Assembly: GCF_014699005.1 (NCBI RefSeq)
Contig: NZ_JACWZY010000005.1
Span: 186,001-250,000 of the forward strand
Reading direction: 5' to 3'
Source: Spirosoma profusum
GTDB taxonomy: Bacteria > Bacteroidota > Bacteroidia > Cytophagales > Spirosomataceae
DNA length: 64,000 nucleotides
Part shown: one piece after another, positions 8,137 through 17,630 of the stretch
How the letters are laid out: each line of letters begins with the position of its first letter
How positions within the stretch are numbered: the stretch's first letter is position 1
Translations under genes and position numbers: made by a program
The notes under the pieces: generated by a model
Databases searched by the model: none
Seen by the model: the letters and a program-made list of their open reading frames with translations, nothing else
What the model was told of the DNA's origin: nothing

Positions 8137-8976
8137 ATGGCTATTAGAAAACTATCGGGGTTTTTAATTATTGAGTGCTTAATAGTGCTGCTTCTGGGTT
8201 CCTGCGCAGTCGTAAAACCCTTACCTCCCGAATTAGAATATTTTCAAACTAGCGATTCAATTTATCCAGCTCAGATAAAGACAATTCCTCCACCAGTATC
8301 ACGAATCCAGCTAAAGGATATTTTAGGAATAATGGTAAGCAGTTCGAGTAAAGAGTATAATGACCTTCTGAATTTGAACAATGGGAGTTCACTACCTCAG
8401 GCAACATTTGCGCCTGGCTCGGCAAGCTCAGGCGCCCAGGTAATCGGTTATCCCGTCGATTCGTTAGGGTATATTACTATGCCTTTAATTGGCAAACAGA
8501 AACTGGCAGGATTATCTATAAAAGAAGCAGAAGAAAAACTACAGATTGAACTCGAAAAATCAATAAAATTTCCGTCGGTTACGATTCGATATATGAATCA
8601 CAAGTTCACCATTTTAGGTGAAGCTAGTCGTGTAGGTACCTTCGGTTTATTAAATGATGAAACCACACTTATTGACGCTATAGCAGGCGCGGGTGATTTA
8701 TCAATGTATGCCAAACGCGACAGCATAAAAATTATCAGAACAGTTAATAATAGAAGAGAGGTAGGAATTGTAAGCTTGAGAGGTACAGATGTATTTTCTT
8801 CTCCTTATTACTACGTTCGCCATGACGATATTATTTACGTAGAACCCAAGAAAACGAAGACTGTTCCAGAGCCACCTACAGCTGGTAATATGCTGATTCA
8901 GCGTACTGTTCTTTATCTGGGCCTTATAAGTACGCTTGCCACTGTAGCCACTGTGCTAACAAGGTTTTTTTTATAA
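8137..8976 (+). CDS. Polysaccharide export outer-membrane lipoprotein (Wza/KpsD-like)
   Basis: This 279-residue protein has a lipoprotein signal ending in LLGSC (Cys about residue 23), so it should be lipid-anchored after export. A polysaccharide-export domain follows (LKDILGIMVSSSSKEYN, about residues 60-75, then YITMPLIGKQKLAGLSIKEAEEKL), then an SLBB-type domain (KFTILGEASRVGTFGL, about 150-185). The C-terminus ends in one hydrophobic helix (VLYLGLISTLATVATVL), as in Wza-type channels. It would form the outer-membrane channel for the glycan, working with the kinase encoded next. It is the first clear gene of the locus. Confidence 0.93.
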   Translation: MAIRKLSGFLIIECLIVLLLGSCAVVKPLPPELEYFQTSDSIYPAQIKTIPPPVSRIQLKDILGIMVSSSSKEYNDLLNLNNGSSLPQATFAPGSASSGAQVIGYPVDSLGYITMPLIGKQKLAGLSIKEAEEKLQIELEKSIKFPSVTIRYMNHKFTILGEASRVGTFGLLNDETTLIDAIAGAGDLSMYAKRDSIKIIRTVNNRREVGIVSLRGTDVFSSPYYYVRHDDIIYVEPKKTKTVPEPPTAGNMLIQRTVLYLGLISTLATVATVLTRFFL

Positions 8977-9124
8977 CAGACTGCGGTTACAGAAGCTAAC
9001 GTATAGCCTTTTCTGAATAAGTGAACAATGACAATTAATAAAATTTCAATTAAGTCCTAAGACCCAATTTTTCGTAAAAAGGTGTCAGGCAAACTGACGT
9101 GATATTATTAATGGCATTAAGAAA

Positions 9125-11482
9125 ATGAATAACGAGAATTTTGTTTTCGAGGAAGAAGAAGGCAGCACCGCTATCCTCGACTATCTGTATAAATTTCTTC
9201 GATATTGGTACTGGATCGTACTGTCGTTGATAATCAGCTTTGGGATTGCTTACGTTTATCTGAAAAAATTCACACCGGTTTATCAGGTAAGCGCTACGTT
9301 GCTTATAAAAGATGAGAAAAAAATGAATTCAGATGTAATTGAAAAATTAGATATGAATATCAGAAATAAACTCGTCGAAAATGAAATAGAAGTTCTGAAA
9401 TCAAGGGCCTTAATTGGTCGTGTTGTTGACAAACTCAATTTAGTTGTATCGTATTGGAAAGAAGGGAAATTTAGGAATAGCGAACTTCATACAGAAAGCC
9501 CTATTGTTATCAAAGCCGAAGAGTTAACTCCATTTGCTTTTAAGACGCCTTTATACGTTAAAGTTGGTCCAAGTAATATGTTCCAATTGCTGGATGAAGA
9601 AAAAAACGACCTGGGTACTTATGAATATGGCAAATTAATTAAAAATAAATTCGGTGATCTGACAGTAACCGCTAGAGACAGTATACATAATCAAGCTCCC
9701 GCTACTGTTAAAGTAATATTCCGTAGCCGCGATGGTTTAGTTAATTATTTAATTAAGGGGTTGCAAATTGAATTACTCAATCCACAGAGTTCACTAATTT
9801 CGCTGGGCCTCGAAAGTGCAGTTCCTAAACAGGGGAAAGACATATTAACGGAGTTACTTAATGTATACTCCACCGCTTCACTGGAGGATAAGAACAAGGA
9901 AGCTGCTAATACATTACGTTTCATCGAAGAGCGTTTAAAGCTAATTACAGCTGAACTGGGTGGTGTTGAACAGAACATCGAGCAGTACCGTAAGGCACAG
10001 GGAGTCAGCGGCTTAAGTAGCGAAGCTGCCACTTTTTTAAAGAAAGTGGAAGATAACGACTCAAAACTCAACGAAATAAATGTGCAGTCCCAGTTACTAG
10101 ACCGGGCTGAGGAATATTTAGCCAGCTCACAGGCGGGGGTTGTTGCGCCAGCTACCATGATGGGCGCTAGTGATGCTATACTAAGCGGTTATGTTAATCA
10201 GCTTTCACAACTTGAATCAGACCGCGCAAAACTGGCGCAGGCTGTTCAACCGGGCAATCCTTCTTTAGAAGCTTTAAATGCCCAGATTCGAACCGTCAAA
10301 CAATCCATTAAAGAAAGCCTGAATAAACAACGGGCTAGTCTGACGGTTGCTAAGCAAAATTTGATGGGCATAAACAGTACTCTGGAAAGTGCCATACTAA
10401 AGATTCCTACAAAAGAGCGAGAATTTGTGGGTATTAAGCGGCAGGCTAATATTAAAGAAGATTTATATCTACTACTGCTGAAAACCAGGGAGCAAACGTC
10501 GCTTTCCTATGCCTCTACGGTTACAGACAGCCGGGTTGTTGACGCTCCCTATTCATCAGAAGGGCCAATTCGCCCCGATCGTGGCAATATTTATCTGATG
10601 GCCTTGTTAATTGGGCTGATTTTACCAATTGCCCTGATTGCTGGCAAAGAAGCACTAACTAATACGATTCAATCGAAGAAAGAAATTGAGAAAAAAACTG
10701 GCCTCAAAGTTTTCGGAGAAGTAGGTCTCCAGCCTAAAGGCGAAAAAGGAGAAATTATCGATACCAGAAGCCGAAATTTTGTGAGCGAGCAGATAAGAAT
10801 GCTACGTTCCAATATGCGCTATCTATTTCTTGATACGCACGAAAGTATCGGCAAATCAATCCTCATTACGTCGTCAATCAGCGGTGAAGGAAAAAGCTTC
10901 ATGACGTTAAATTTGGCGGCTTCGCTATCCTTGTTGGGCAAAAAAGTTGTGATTATTGGTCTGGATTTAAGAAAGCCCAGAATTCACGAACATTTGCAGG
11001 TAAGCAACAAAGTAGGCATGTCGAATTATTTAATTGGCCAATTGAGTTTGGCAGATATTATACAATCGACCTCTATCGAAAATCTGTATATGATTCCGAG
11101 CGGCCCTGTCCCGCCAAATCCTTCCGAATTAATTAGTAGAGGACGTATCAAAGAACTCGTTACAACGTTACGTCAGCCATTCGATTACATTATCATCGAT
11201 ACTCCTCCCATAGGCTTGGTTACGGATGCGCTCCTTTTGGAGTCCTGCACAGATGTTTGTTTTTATTTAATACGTCACGAAAAAACACCGAAATCATATT
11301 TATCGGCTATAAAAGAACTAAACGAAAAGAAAGTTTTTAGATCAATTAATATCATTTTCAACGCGATAAACTATAAAAATTCTCCTTCATACAGCTATGG
11401 TTATGGCCAGAGAAAAACAGAATATTACGGAGAAGAACCAGATAAAAAAAGTTGGTTAAAGAACTTAGTCACTAAAGACTAA
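9125..11482 (+). CDS. Wzc-like polysaccharide co-polymerase / BY-kinase
   Basis: This 785-residue protein is a chain-length determinant fused to a bacterial tyrosine kinase. The first membrane segment is near residues 30-50 (YWIVLSLIISFGIAYVYL), then a Wzz-type periplasmic domain with coiled-coil stretches, then the second membrane segment near 490-510 (IYLMALLIGLILPIALIAG). The cytoplasmic kinase has Walker A ISGEGKS (about 583-590), Walker A' GLDLRKP, Walker B YIIIDTPP (about 688) and a C-terminal tyrosine cluster (SYSYGYG...TEYYGEEP). It should control polymer length and export through autophosphorylation, reversed by the PHP phosphatase encoded at 62764. The spacer to the export lipoprotein gene is 148 bases with no obvious terminator. 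Confidence 0.95.
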   Translation: MNNENFVFEEEEGSTAILDYLYKFLRYWYWIVLSLIISFGIAYVYLKKFTPVYQVSATLLIKDEKKMNSDVIEKLDMNIRNKLVENEIEVLKSRALIGRVVDKLNLVVSYWKEGKFRNSELHTESPIVIKAEELTPFAFKTPLYVKVGPSNMFQLLDEEKNDLGTYEYGKLIKNKFGDLTVTARDSIHNQAPATVKVIFRSRDGLVNYLIKGLQIELLNPQSSLISLGLESAVPKQGKDILTELLNVYSTASLEDKNKEAANTLRFIEERLKLITAELGGVEQNIEQYRKAQGVSGLSSEAATFLKKVEDNDSKLNEINVQSQLLDRAEEYLASSQAGVVAPATMMGASDAILSGYVNQLSQLESDRAKLAQAVQPGNPSLEALNAQIRTVKQSIKESLNKQRASLTVAKQNLMGINSTLESAILKIPTKEREFVGIKRQANIKEDLYLLLLKTREQTSLSYASTVTDSRVVDAPYSSEGPIRPDRGNIYLMALLIGLILPIALIAGKEALTNTIQSKKEIEKKTGLKVFGEVGLQPKGEKGEIIDTRSRNFVSEQIRMLRSNMRYLFLDTHESIGKSILITSSISGEGKSFMTLNLAASLSLLGKKVVIIGLDLRKPRIHEHLQVSNKVGMSNYLIGQLSLADIIQSTSIENLYMIPSGPVPPNPSELISRGRIKELVTTLRQPFDYIIIDTPPIGLVTDALLLESCTDVCFYLIRHEKTPKSYLSAIKELNEKKVFRSINIIFNAINYKNSPSYSYGYGQRKTEYYGEEPDKKSWLKNLVTKD

Positions 11483-11537
11483 AGGCCCATTTTTAGTTGA
11501 GCGCTTAGGTCAGGTTTACCTACAATCAGGCAATTTT

Positions 11538-12812
11538 ATGTCAGTTGAGCACGATAAAATATCCATAGGTGTAATAGGCCTTGGATACGTTGGCTTGCCG
11601 TTAGCGGTTGAATTTGGAAAAAAATACGTAGTGAAGGGATTCGATACGAATAAGAATCGTATAAAACAACTGACAGAAGGTTATGATTATACGCTAGAAA
11701 TTAGCGATACACAGATTGCCGAATCGCATTGTTTATCATTTACAAACGATATAGAACAGCTTAAAGCATGTAACGTATTCATTATTACGGTTCCTACACC
11801 AATTGATAATTTTAAAAAGCCAGATTTAAGTTTTCTAAATAAAGCTTCATTGTCGGTTGGAAAGCTTTTAAAAAAAGGAGATATTATCGTATATGAGTCT
11901 ACAGTTTACCCCGGTTGTACTGAAGAAGATTGTGTTCCTATACTAGAAAAAAGTAGCAAATTAATATATAATAAAGATTTCTTCTGTGGTTATTCGCCGG
12001 AACGTATCAATCCAGGTGATAAAGAAAGAACACTGACAAAAATTCTCAAAATAACGTCAGGATCTACGATCGAAGCGGCCAATTTTATTGATAAACTATA
12101 CGGCTCAATTATCGAAGCAGGAACGTACCGTGCCCCCTCGATTCGGGTAGCAGAAGCGGCTAAAGCCATAGAAAATGCGCAGCGGGATATTAATATTTCC
12201 TTTATCAACGAACTGGCGCTGATATTCGATCGCATGGGTATAGATACAAATGACGTACTCGAAGCCGCAAGCACCAAATGGAATTTCTTAAAATTTAAGC
12301 CGGGTCTGGTGGGTGGGCATTGTATTGGCGTCGACCCCTATTATCTAGTTCACAAAGCGCAAAGTCTTGGCTATCAGCCACAAGTAATTTCATCAGGGCG
12401 GCTCGTCAATGACCGAATGGGGATATTCGTTGCGAAAAAAATCTTAAAGCAACTCATTGCGAATGGAGTACAAATTCAGCAAAGTAATGTGCTCCTTTTG
12501 GGCTTTACCTTCAAAGAAAATTGTCCCGATACACGTAATACAAAGGTGATAGACATCTATCACGAACTGAAAGATTTTGGAATAACTGTTGATGTATATG
12601 ACCCTTGGGCTTCAGCCTGCGCAGTATACGAAGAATACGGAGTTGAGTTATTGAGTGAAATTGGCAAAAATCAATACGATGGTATAATTATAACTGTAGC
12701 GCATCAGCAATTTTTCGATTTACAGATAAGAAAATTAAAGAAGAATGGAAAATCTATTGTTTTTGATATAAAGGCAATTTTTGATAGAGATCTGGTGGAT
12801 ATAAGATTATAA
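11538..12812 (+). CDS. wbpA: UDP-N-acetylhexosamine 6-dehydrogenase (WbpA/TviB type)
   Basis: This 424-residue NAD-dependent enzyme oxidises C6 of UDP-GlcNAc or UDP-GalNAc to the uronic acid. The Rossmann start GVIGLGYVGLPLA (about 11-23), the SPERINPGD segment, EAAKAIENAQRDINI and the catalytic-cysteine motif GGHCIGVDPYY (Cys near 261) all fit the WbpA/WbpO/TviB family. Sequence alone does not settle GlcNAc against GalNAc. The nearby wbpE, wbpD and wbpB genes make the WbpA role (first step to UDP-2,3-diamino-uronic acids) the best reading. The ATG at 11538 follows a 55-base spacer. Confidence 0.9.
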   Translation: MSVEHDKISIGVIGLGYVGLPLAVEFGKKYVVKGFDTNKNRIKQLTEGYDYTLEISDTQIAESHCLSFTNDIEQLKACNVFIITVPTPIDNFKKPDLSFLNKASLSVGKLLKKGDIIVYESTVYPGCTEEDCVPILEKSSKLIYNKDFFCGYSPERINPGDKERTLTKILKITSGSTIEAANFIDKLYGSIIEAGTYRAPSIRVAEAAKAIENAQRDINISFINELALIFDRMGIDTNDVLEAASTKWNFLKFKPGLVGGHCIGVDPYYLVHKAQSLGYQPQVISSGRLVNDRMGIFVAKKILKQLIANGVQIQQSNVLLLGFTFKENCPDTRNTKVIDIYHELKDFGITVDVYDPWASACAVYEEYGVELLSEIGKNQYDGIIITVAHQQFFDLQIRKLKKNGKSIVFDIKAIFDRDLVDIRL

Positions 12813-12852
12813 ACACATTTCATTTGGCATATTTCTACTAACTCTTATACTA

Positions 12853-13959
12853 ATGTCTTATAATCAATACAGTTTATCCGACGAGGGCTCGTTAAGTCCA
12901 GCTTATCATGACGCTCAGTTAGATATAATCAACATTAATTCTAAAGTACCTGAAATATCATCAACTAAAATTCAGGAGTATCTAACAAAATTTAGTCCTC
13001 GAGATTCATGGAAATTTATTCAAGTAAATTCGATTAAAGAAGGCCGTACTAGTCATAATTCAAAAGACATTTTTATTGATGATATAGTAGTCAAAACTGA
13101 TGACCCTAATTTTATATTCAATTACATTCGAGAAACAATATCTACTGAGAATTACTTCGCCTTTAGAACAGCTACTGCAGAAAACCTAAAAACAAAACTT
13201 CAGGATACTTATTCTCCTTTTTTGTACTCTGTTTATTATCCGTTTTATTTTCTACTTAGAAGGCTGATTCCTAAACTAAAAGGGTTCAGGAAAATATGTA
13301 GGCTGCTCGAGTTTCCAGTCGATATGTCAAAGGCTGAAATAATAGGTAGACTTATTTATAAAGGTTTTAAAATTATTGACCTATTAGAAACTAATTACGA
13401 AACTATTCTGATTACACAGGTTAATCCAAGCGACAATCCGAGCGCATCAAAGCCCATAGCTTCTGAAGGATTCATTTTTACAATGAATCGGCTTGGGAAA
13501 AATGGGAAAAATATAGTCGTTTACAAATTACGGACGATGCACCCTTATGCCGAATACGTATTGGATTATCTGCATAAAGCACACGGACTCGATATTGGCG
13601 GGAAATTTAAAAACGATTTTAGAATCAGTACGACTGGCCGGACGCTACGTAAATATTGGATTGATGAAATCCCCATGTTGTATAATCTTCTAAAAGGAGA
13701 TATAAAACTGGTCGGTGTCAGGCCCATTAGCGCGTACTATTTTTGTCTATACCCAGCTGAGGCTCAGGCCATCAGACACAAGTTTAAGCCGGGTTTACTC
13801 CCACCCTTTTATGCAGACATGCCTGGTACGTTCGATGAGATTGTCCAGTCGGAGATGAATTACCTACATCAGTACGAAAAGGCGCCTTTTAAAACAGACG
13901 TCAAATACCTCCTAAAAATAGCGACCAATATTCTGTTCAAAAACGCACGTAGCAAATAG
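12853..13959 (+). CDS. Sugar transferase, WcaJ/PglC-like domain with unusual N-terminus
   Basis: This 368-residue protein probably starts glycan assembly by moving a sugar phosphate onto undecaprenyl phosphate. The C-terminal part (from about 205) has the polyprenyl sugar-phosphate transferase signatures YKLRTMHPYAE, GRTLRKYWIDEIPMLYNLLKGD and KLVGVRPIS. The N-terminal 200 residues are hydrophilic and of unknown type, and the usual KRxFDxxxS plus hydrophobic re-entrant helix just before the domain is not evident. Only YSVYYPFYFLLRRLIPKLKG near 130 could contact the membrane. It sits between wbpA and wbpE in one transcription unit. Confidence 0.85.
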   Translation: MSYNQYSLSDEGSLSPAYHDAQLDIININSKVPEISSTKIQEYLTKFSPRDSWKFIQVNSIKEGRTSHNSKDIFIDDIVVKTDDPNFIFNYIRETISTENYFAFRTATAENLKTKLQDTYSPFLYSVYYPFYFLLRRLIPKLKGFRKICRLLEFPVDMSKAEIIGRLIYKGFKIIDLLETNYETILITQVNPSDNPSASKPIASEGFIFTMNRLGKNGKNIVVYKLRTMHPYAEYVLDYLHKAHGLDIGGKFKNDFRISTTGRTLRKYWIDEIPMLYNLLKGDIKLVGVRPISAYYFCLYPAEAQAIRHKFKPGLLPPFYADMPGTFDEIVQSEMNYLHQYEKAPFKTDVKYLLKIATNILFKNARSK

Positions 13960-13971
13960 TTTATTCAGAAA

Positions 13972-15114
13972 ATGGTACAGAGTAACGTAGAGCAAATTCA
14001 GATGGTTGATTTAAAAAATCAATACCTAAAAATTAAACCATCTATCGATGCAGCAATCCAGGAATGCATCGATTCTACTACGTTTATTAAAGGTCCTCAG
14101 GTAGGTTATTTTGAAAAACAACTGAGCCAGTACCTGAATGTAAAGCACGTTATCAGCTGTGCCAATGGGACCGATGCCTTACAGCTTGCTATGATGGCAC
14201 TAGGCTTAGAACCAGGTGATGAAGTTATCGTCCCGGCGTTTACCTACGTTGCTACTGCTGAGGTTATTGCTCTGCTCGGACTGAAGCCCGTAATGATTGA
14301 CGTAGATGCCCAAACGTTTACTATTAGTCGTGAATTGGTTGAAGCAGCCATTACCAATAAAACGAAGCTGGTTGTTCCGGTTCATTTATTCGGCCAATGT
14401 GCTGATATGGAAGGGATTAAACAGCTCTGCAAGGCGCATAAAATTGCTATTGTCGAAGATACGGCTCAGGCTATTGGTGCTACGTATACGTTTAGCCAGG
14501 GTAGTATAATATCGGCTGGGACTATTGGTGATCTGGGTACTACGTCGTTTTTCCCTTCCAAAAATTTAGGTTGCTTTGGCGACGGTGGTGCTGTTTATAC
14601 TAATAGTGACGTATTGGCCCAAAAGGTCAATATGATAGGTAATCATGGCCAGATTCGAAAATATCAGCATGAGCTTATTGGCATAAATTCCAGATTAGAT
14701 ACAATTCAGGCAGCCATTTTGATTGAGAAGTTAAAACATCTGGATCACTACGTTCAGGCGCGTCGGCAAGTTGCCGATATGTATGACCAGGCTTTCTATC
14801 ATAATAGCGCTCTTGAAATACCTTTCCGGAATCCCCAATCAACGCATGTTTTTCATCAATATACCCTGAAAGTACCTGTTGCTGAACGTGATACGTTGAA
14901 AACGCATCTGGCTCTGAAAGGCATTCCCAGTATGGTTTATTACCCGATTCCGCTTCATCAGCAAAAGGCCTATCAAAACATTGGCAGGGTAGTCGGCGAT
15001 TTGAACGTAACACTGGATTTATGTAACCGCGTATTATCGCTGCCTATGCATACTGAGTTGTCGACCTCTCAGGTCGAATATATTGCAGACACCGTCAATG
15101 ACTATTTCTCCTAG
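13972..15114 (+). CDS. wbpE: UDP-3-keto-uronate 3-aminotransferase (DegT/DnrJ family, WbpE-like)
   Basis: This 380-residue PLP enzyme would aminate C3 of UDP-2-acetamido-3-keto-uronate using glutamate. It has SCANGTDALQLAMMALGL for PLP phosphate binding, GDEVIVPAFTYVATAE, VEDTAQAIGA with the PLP-stacking Asp, and FFPSKNLGCFGDGGA, whose lysine forms the internal aldimine. The close match of these motifs to P. aeruginosa WbpE, with wbpD and wbpB directly downstream, supports the assignment. The gene starts 12 bases after the sugar transferase stop and overlaps wbpD. Confidence 0.92.
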   Translation: MVQSNVEQIQMVDLKNQYLKIKPSIDAAIQECIDSTTFIKGPQVGYFEKQLSQYLNVKHVISCANGTDALQLAMMALGLEPGDEVIVPAFTYVATAEVIALLGLKPVMIDVDAQTFTISRELVEAAITNKTKLVVPVHLFGQCADMEGIKQLCKAHKIAIVEDTAQAIGATYTFSQGSIISAGTIGDLGTTSFFPSKNLGCFGDGGAVYTNSDVLAQKVNMIGNHGQIRKYQHELIGINSRLDTIQAAILIEKLKHLDHYVQARRQVADMYDQAFYHNSALEIPFRNPQSTHVFHQYTLKVPVAERDTLKTHLALKGIPSMVYYPIPLHQQKAYQNIGRVVGDLNVTLDLCNRVLSLPMHTELSTSQVEYIADTVNDYFS

Positions 15115-15694
15115 TTCCGAGGAATCCGTATTTATTCATCCAACCGCCGTTATCGACGAGGGATGCGTGATTGGAGAAGGCACCAAAATCTGGCATTTCT
15201 GCCACATCATGCCCGGCAGCACCATCGGAAAAGGCTGTAACATTGGTCAGAACGTAGTAATTTCTCCGCAAGTAGTATTGGGCAACAACGTAAAGGTCCA
15301 GAACAACGTATCGATTTACACAGGTGTTACGTGTGCAGACGATGTATTTCTGGGGCCCTCAATGGTGTTTACTAACGTATCGAATCCACGTAGCGCCGTA
15401 AATCGCCGGAGTCAGTACGAGCCTACCTACGTTGGCAAAGGAGCCAGTATCGGGGCAAATGCGACAATCGTCTGCGGAAATACCATTGGTGACTATGCGT
15501 TTATCGGTGCTGGTGCTGTAGTAACTAAAAATATACCGCCGTACGCCCTTTTTGTTGGCAATCCAGCCCGGCAAATAGGCTGGATCAGTGCGTATGGCCA
15601 TCGATTATCATTTGATGCGACCGGAAAAGCCACCTGTCCAGAGAGCGGGGGCATTTATGAACTGAAAAACGGTAGCGTTTCCGTCGTCGAGTAA
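15098..15694 (+). CDS. wbpD: UDP-3-amino-uronate N-acetyltransferase (WbpD-like, left-handed beta-helix)
   Basis: This roughly 198-residue protein acetylates the 3-amino group from acetyl-CoA. Hexapeptide repeats run through most of it (FIHPTAVIDEGCVIGEG, CNIGQNVVISPQVVLGNN, VGKGASIGANATIVCG), with FVGNPARQIGWI closing the helix and a short tail typical of WbpD/WlbB. The frame is open from a TTG at 15083, but the ATG at 15098 gives the natural start, overlapping the end of wbpE by 17 bases. Substrate is inferred from the neighbours. Confidence 0.9.
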   Translation: MTISPSSEESVFIHPTAVIDEGCVIGEGTKIWHFCHIMPGSTIGKGCNIGQNVVISPQVVLGNNVKVQNNVSIYTGVTCADDVFLGPSMVFTNVSNPRSAVNRRSQYEPTYVGKGASIGANATIVCGNTIGDYAFIGAGAVVTKNIPPYALFVGNPARQIGWISAYGHRLSFDATGKATCPESGGIYELKNGSVSVVE

Positions 15695-15714
15695 CTTCCA
15701 CTTCCTTCCTCTAT

Positions 15715-16674
15715 ATGAAAAAATTCGCTCTAATTGGTGCGGCTGGATTTATTGCTCCACGACATATGAAAGCCATCCGCGAAACGGGTAACGTACTGGT
15801 GACCGCTTTCGATAAATTCGATTCGGTTGGGGTCATGGACAGCTATTTTCCAGATGCTAATTTCTTTACGGAATTTGAGCGCTTCGACCGACATATCGAC
15901 AAGCTACGTCGCCAAGACAACCCTATCAACTACGTAACAATCTGTAGTCCAAACTACCTGCATGATGCGCATATCCGTTTCGGCTTACGTAGCGGAGCTG
16001 ATGTTATCTGCGAAAAGCCGCTGGTACTCAACCCCTGGAACATCGACGCACTCGCCGAGATGGAAAACGAAACGGGTCGACGTGTGTTTAATATCCTTCA
16101 GTTGCGGTTGCATCCAGCTATAGTTGCCTTAAAAAACCGGATTGATGAGGGACCAGCGGATAAAATTTATGATTTGGATCTAGCTTACATTACATCGAGA
16201 GGCAAATGGTACAATATCAGTTGGAAAGGCGACGTAGCAAAATCAGGGGGTATTGCGACGAATATTGGGGTTCATTTTTTTGATATGCTCTCCTGGATTT
16301 TCGGCGGTGTGAAAAAAAATCTTGTCCATATCCGCGAGAAGAATACAGCCTCGGGCTATCTTGAATTGGAAAAAGCACGTGTTCGCTGGTTTCTCAGTAC
16401 TGATTCTGAATCGTTGCCACAGGCGATTAAGATGAAGAACAAGCAGACGTATCGCTCCTTACAGATTGAAGGCGAAGAAATCGAATTTAGTGACGGCTTT
16501 ACGGATTTGCACACAAAAAGTTATGAACAAATTCTGGCGGGTAATGGATTCGGTCTACTCGAAGCCATCCCATCAATTGAAATTGTTCACGTTATCCGAA
16601 ATACCAGTCTGACGCAGCTTAACAGCGATTATCACCCGCTCGTTCAGCAGCTACGTTATCGCATTGCTGCCTGA
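15715..16674 (+). CDS. wbpB: UDP-N-acetyl-glucosaminuronate 3-dehydrogenase (WbpB-like)
   Basis: This 319-residue Gfo/Idh/MocA-family oxidoreductase would oxidise C3 of the UDP-sugar acid ahead of WbpE. It opens with FALIGAAGFIAPRHMKAI, then has TICSPNYLHDAHI, ICEKPLVLNPWN with the catalytic lysine of the EKP motif, YITSRGKWYN and GIATNIGVHFFDMLSW. These are nearly the same strings as in P. aeruginosa WbpB, a strong family-level match. In that system WbpB recycles its NADH by oxidising 2-oxoglutarate, coupling it to WbpE. It lies 20 bases after wbpD. Confidence 0.93.
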   Translation: MKKFALIGAAGFIAPRHMKAIRETGNVLVTAFDKFDSVGVMDSYFPDANFFTEFERFDRHIDKLRRQDNPINYVTICSPNYLHDAHIRFGLRSGADVICEKPLVLNPWNIDALAEMENETGRRVFNILQLRLHPAIVALKNRIDEGPADKIYDLDLAYITSRGKWYNISWKGDVAKSGGIATNIGVHFFDMLSWIFGGVKKNLVHIREKNTASGYLELEKARVRWFLSTDSESLPQAIKMKNKQTYRSLQIEGEEIEFSDGFTDLHTKSYEQILAGNGFGLLEAIPSIEIVHVIRNTSLTQLNSDYHPLVQQLRYRIAA

Positions 16675-16730
16675 TGCAACGTAACATCCAAACTAATTTG
16701 AACACTATCAGTTAATAACCCGGCCATTAC

Positions 16731-17582
16731 GTGACTTCTACTAACGATACGTATTCGCACTCAATAACGCCCCACAACAGCCTGTTCGATTTTCGGCTAG
16801 CCGAACTTTGGCAGTACCGCGATCTGGTTACATTATTTGTCAAGCGTGATTTTGTAGCAAAGTATAAACAGACCGTTTTGGGGCCAGTATGGTTTTTTAT
16901 TCAGCCTATTTTTCAATCACTTGTATTAACTGTTGCCTTTGGACGCATGGCCGGGCTACCTACCGATGGAATTCCTCCTATTCTCTTTTATTTAGCAGGA
17001 ATAACAGCCTGGAATTATTTTTCCAACTGCCTCCGCGCCACCTCGAATACTTTTGCGGCTAATGCCCATTTATTTGGTAAAGTCTATTTTCCGAGAGTAG
17101 TGACTCCTATCTCAGTTGTTCTCAGCAACCTGATTCAATTTGGAATTGGCCTACTATTATTCCTGATAATCTACCTCTATTACATGCTTACCGGAAGTCA
17201 CTTCCACCCGAATAACACTTTGTTTTTATTGCCAGTACTCATTTGTAGTATGGGAATTATGGGGCTCGGCTTAGGAATGCTTATTTCTTCGTTAACAACT
17301 CGTTATCGTGATTTACAATATTTGGTCGACTTTGGTATGCAACTACTTATGTATGCAACACCTGTAATAATTCCACTGTCGGCCATACCCGTAAAATATA
17401 CACCCATTATGTTGATCAATCCAATGACTGGCATTATCGAAACATTCAAATACAGTTTTTTTGGAGCGAGTATATTTTCATGGCAATTATTAAGTTATTC
17501 AATAGGGTTTTCTATTAGTATTTTTTTGATTGGATTTATCATATTTAATAATACAGAAAAGAATTTCATGGATACCGTATAA
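16731..17582 (+). CDS. wzm: ABC-2 type polysaccharide export permease (Wzm/TagG-like)
   Basis: This 283-residue inner-membrane protein has a short cytoplasmic N-terminus, then about six hydrophobic segments. Signature strings are LVTLFVKRDFVAKYKQTVLGPVWF at the N-terminal interface (from about residue 37), then GITAWNYFSNCLRATSNTFAANAHLFGKVYFPR and the C-terminal INPMTGIIETFKYSFFG. It would pair with the Wzt ATPase encoded at 19288 to move lipid-linked glycan across the inner membrane. The start is a GTG at 16731. Oddly, an unrelated membrane-protein gene separates it from its ATPase. Confidence 0.93.
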   Translation: MTSTNDTYSHSITPHNSLFDFRLAELWQYRDLVTLFVKRDFVAKYKQTVLGPVWFFIQPIFQSLVLTVAFGRMAGLPTDGIPPILFYLAGITAWNYFSNCLRATSNTFAANAHLFGKVYFPRVVTPISVVLSNLIQFGIGLLLFLIIYLYYMLTGSHFHPNNTLFLLPVLICSMGIMGLGLGMLISSLTTRYRDLQYLVDFGMQLLMYATPVIIPLSAIPVKYTPIMLINPMTGIIETFKYSFFGASIFSWQLLSYSIGFSISIFLIGFIIFNNTEKNFMDTV

Positions 17583-17630
17583 TTTATTAGTTAATCAAAT
17601 ATGTCAATAAAGAAAACTTACAAGCTTTAG

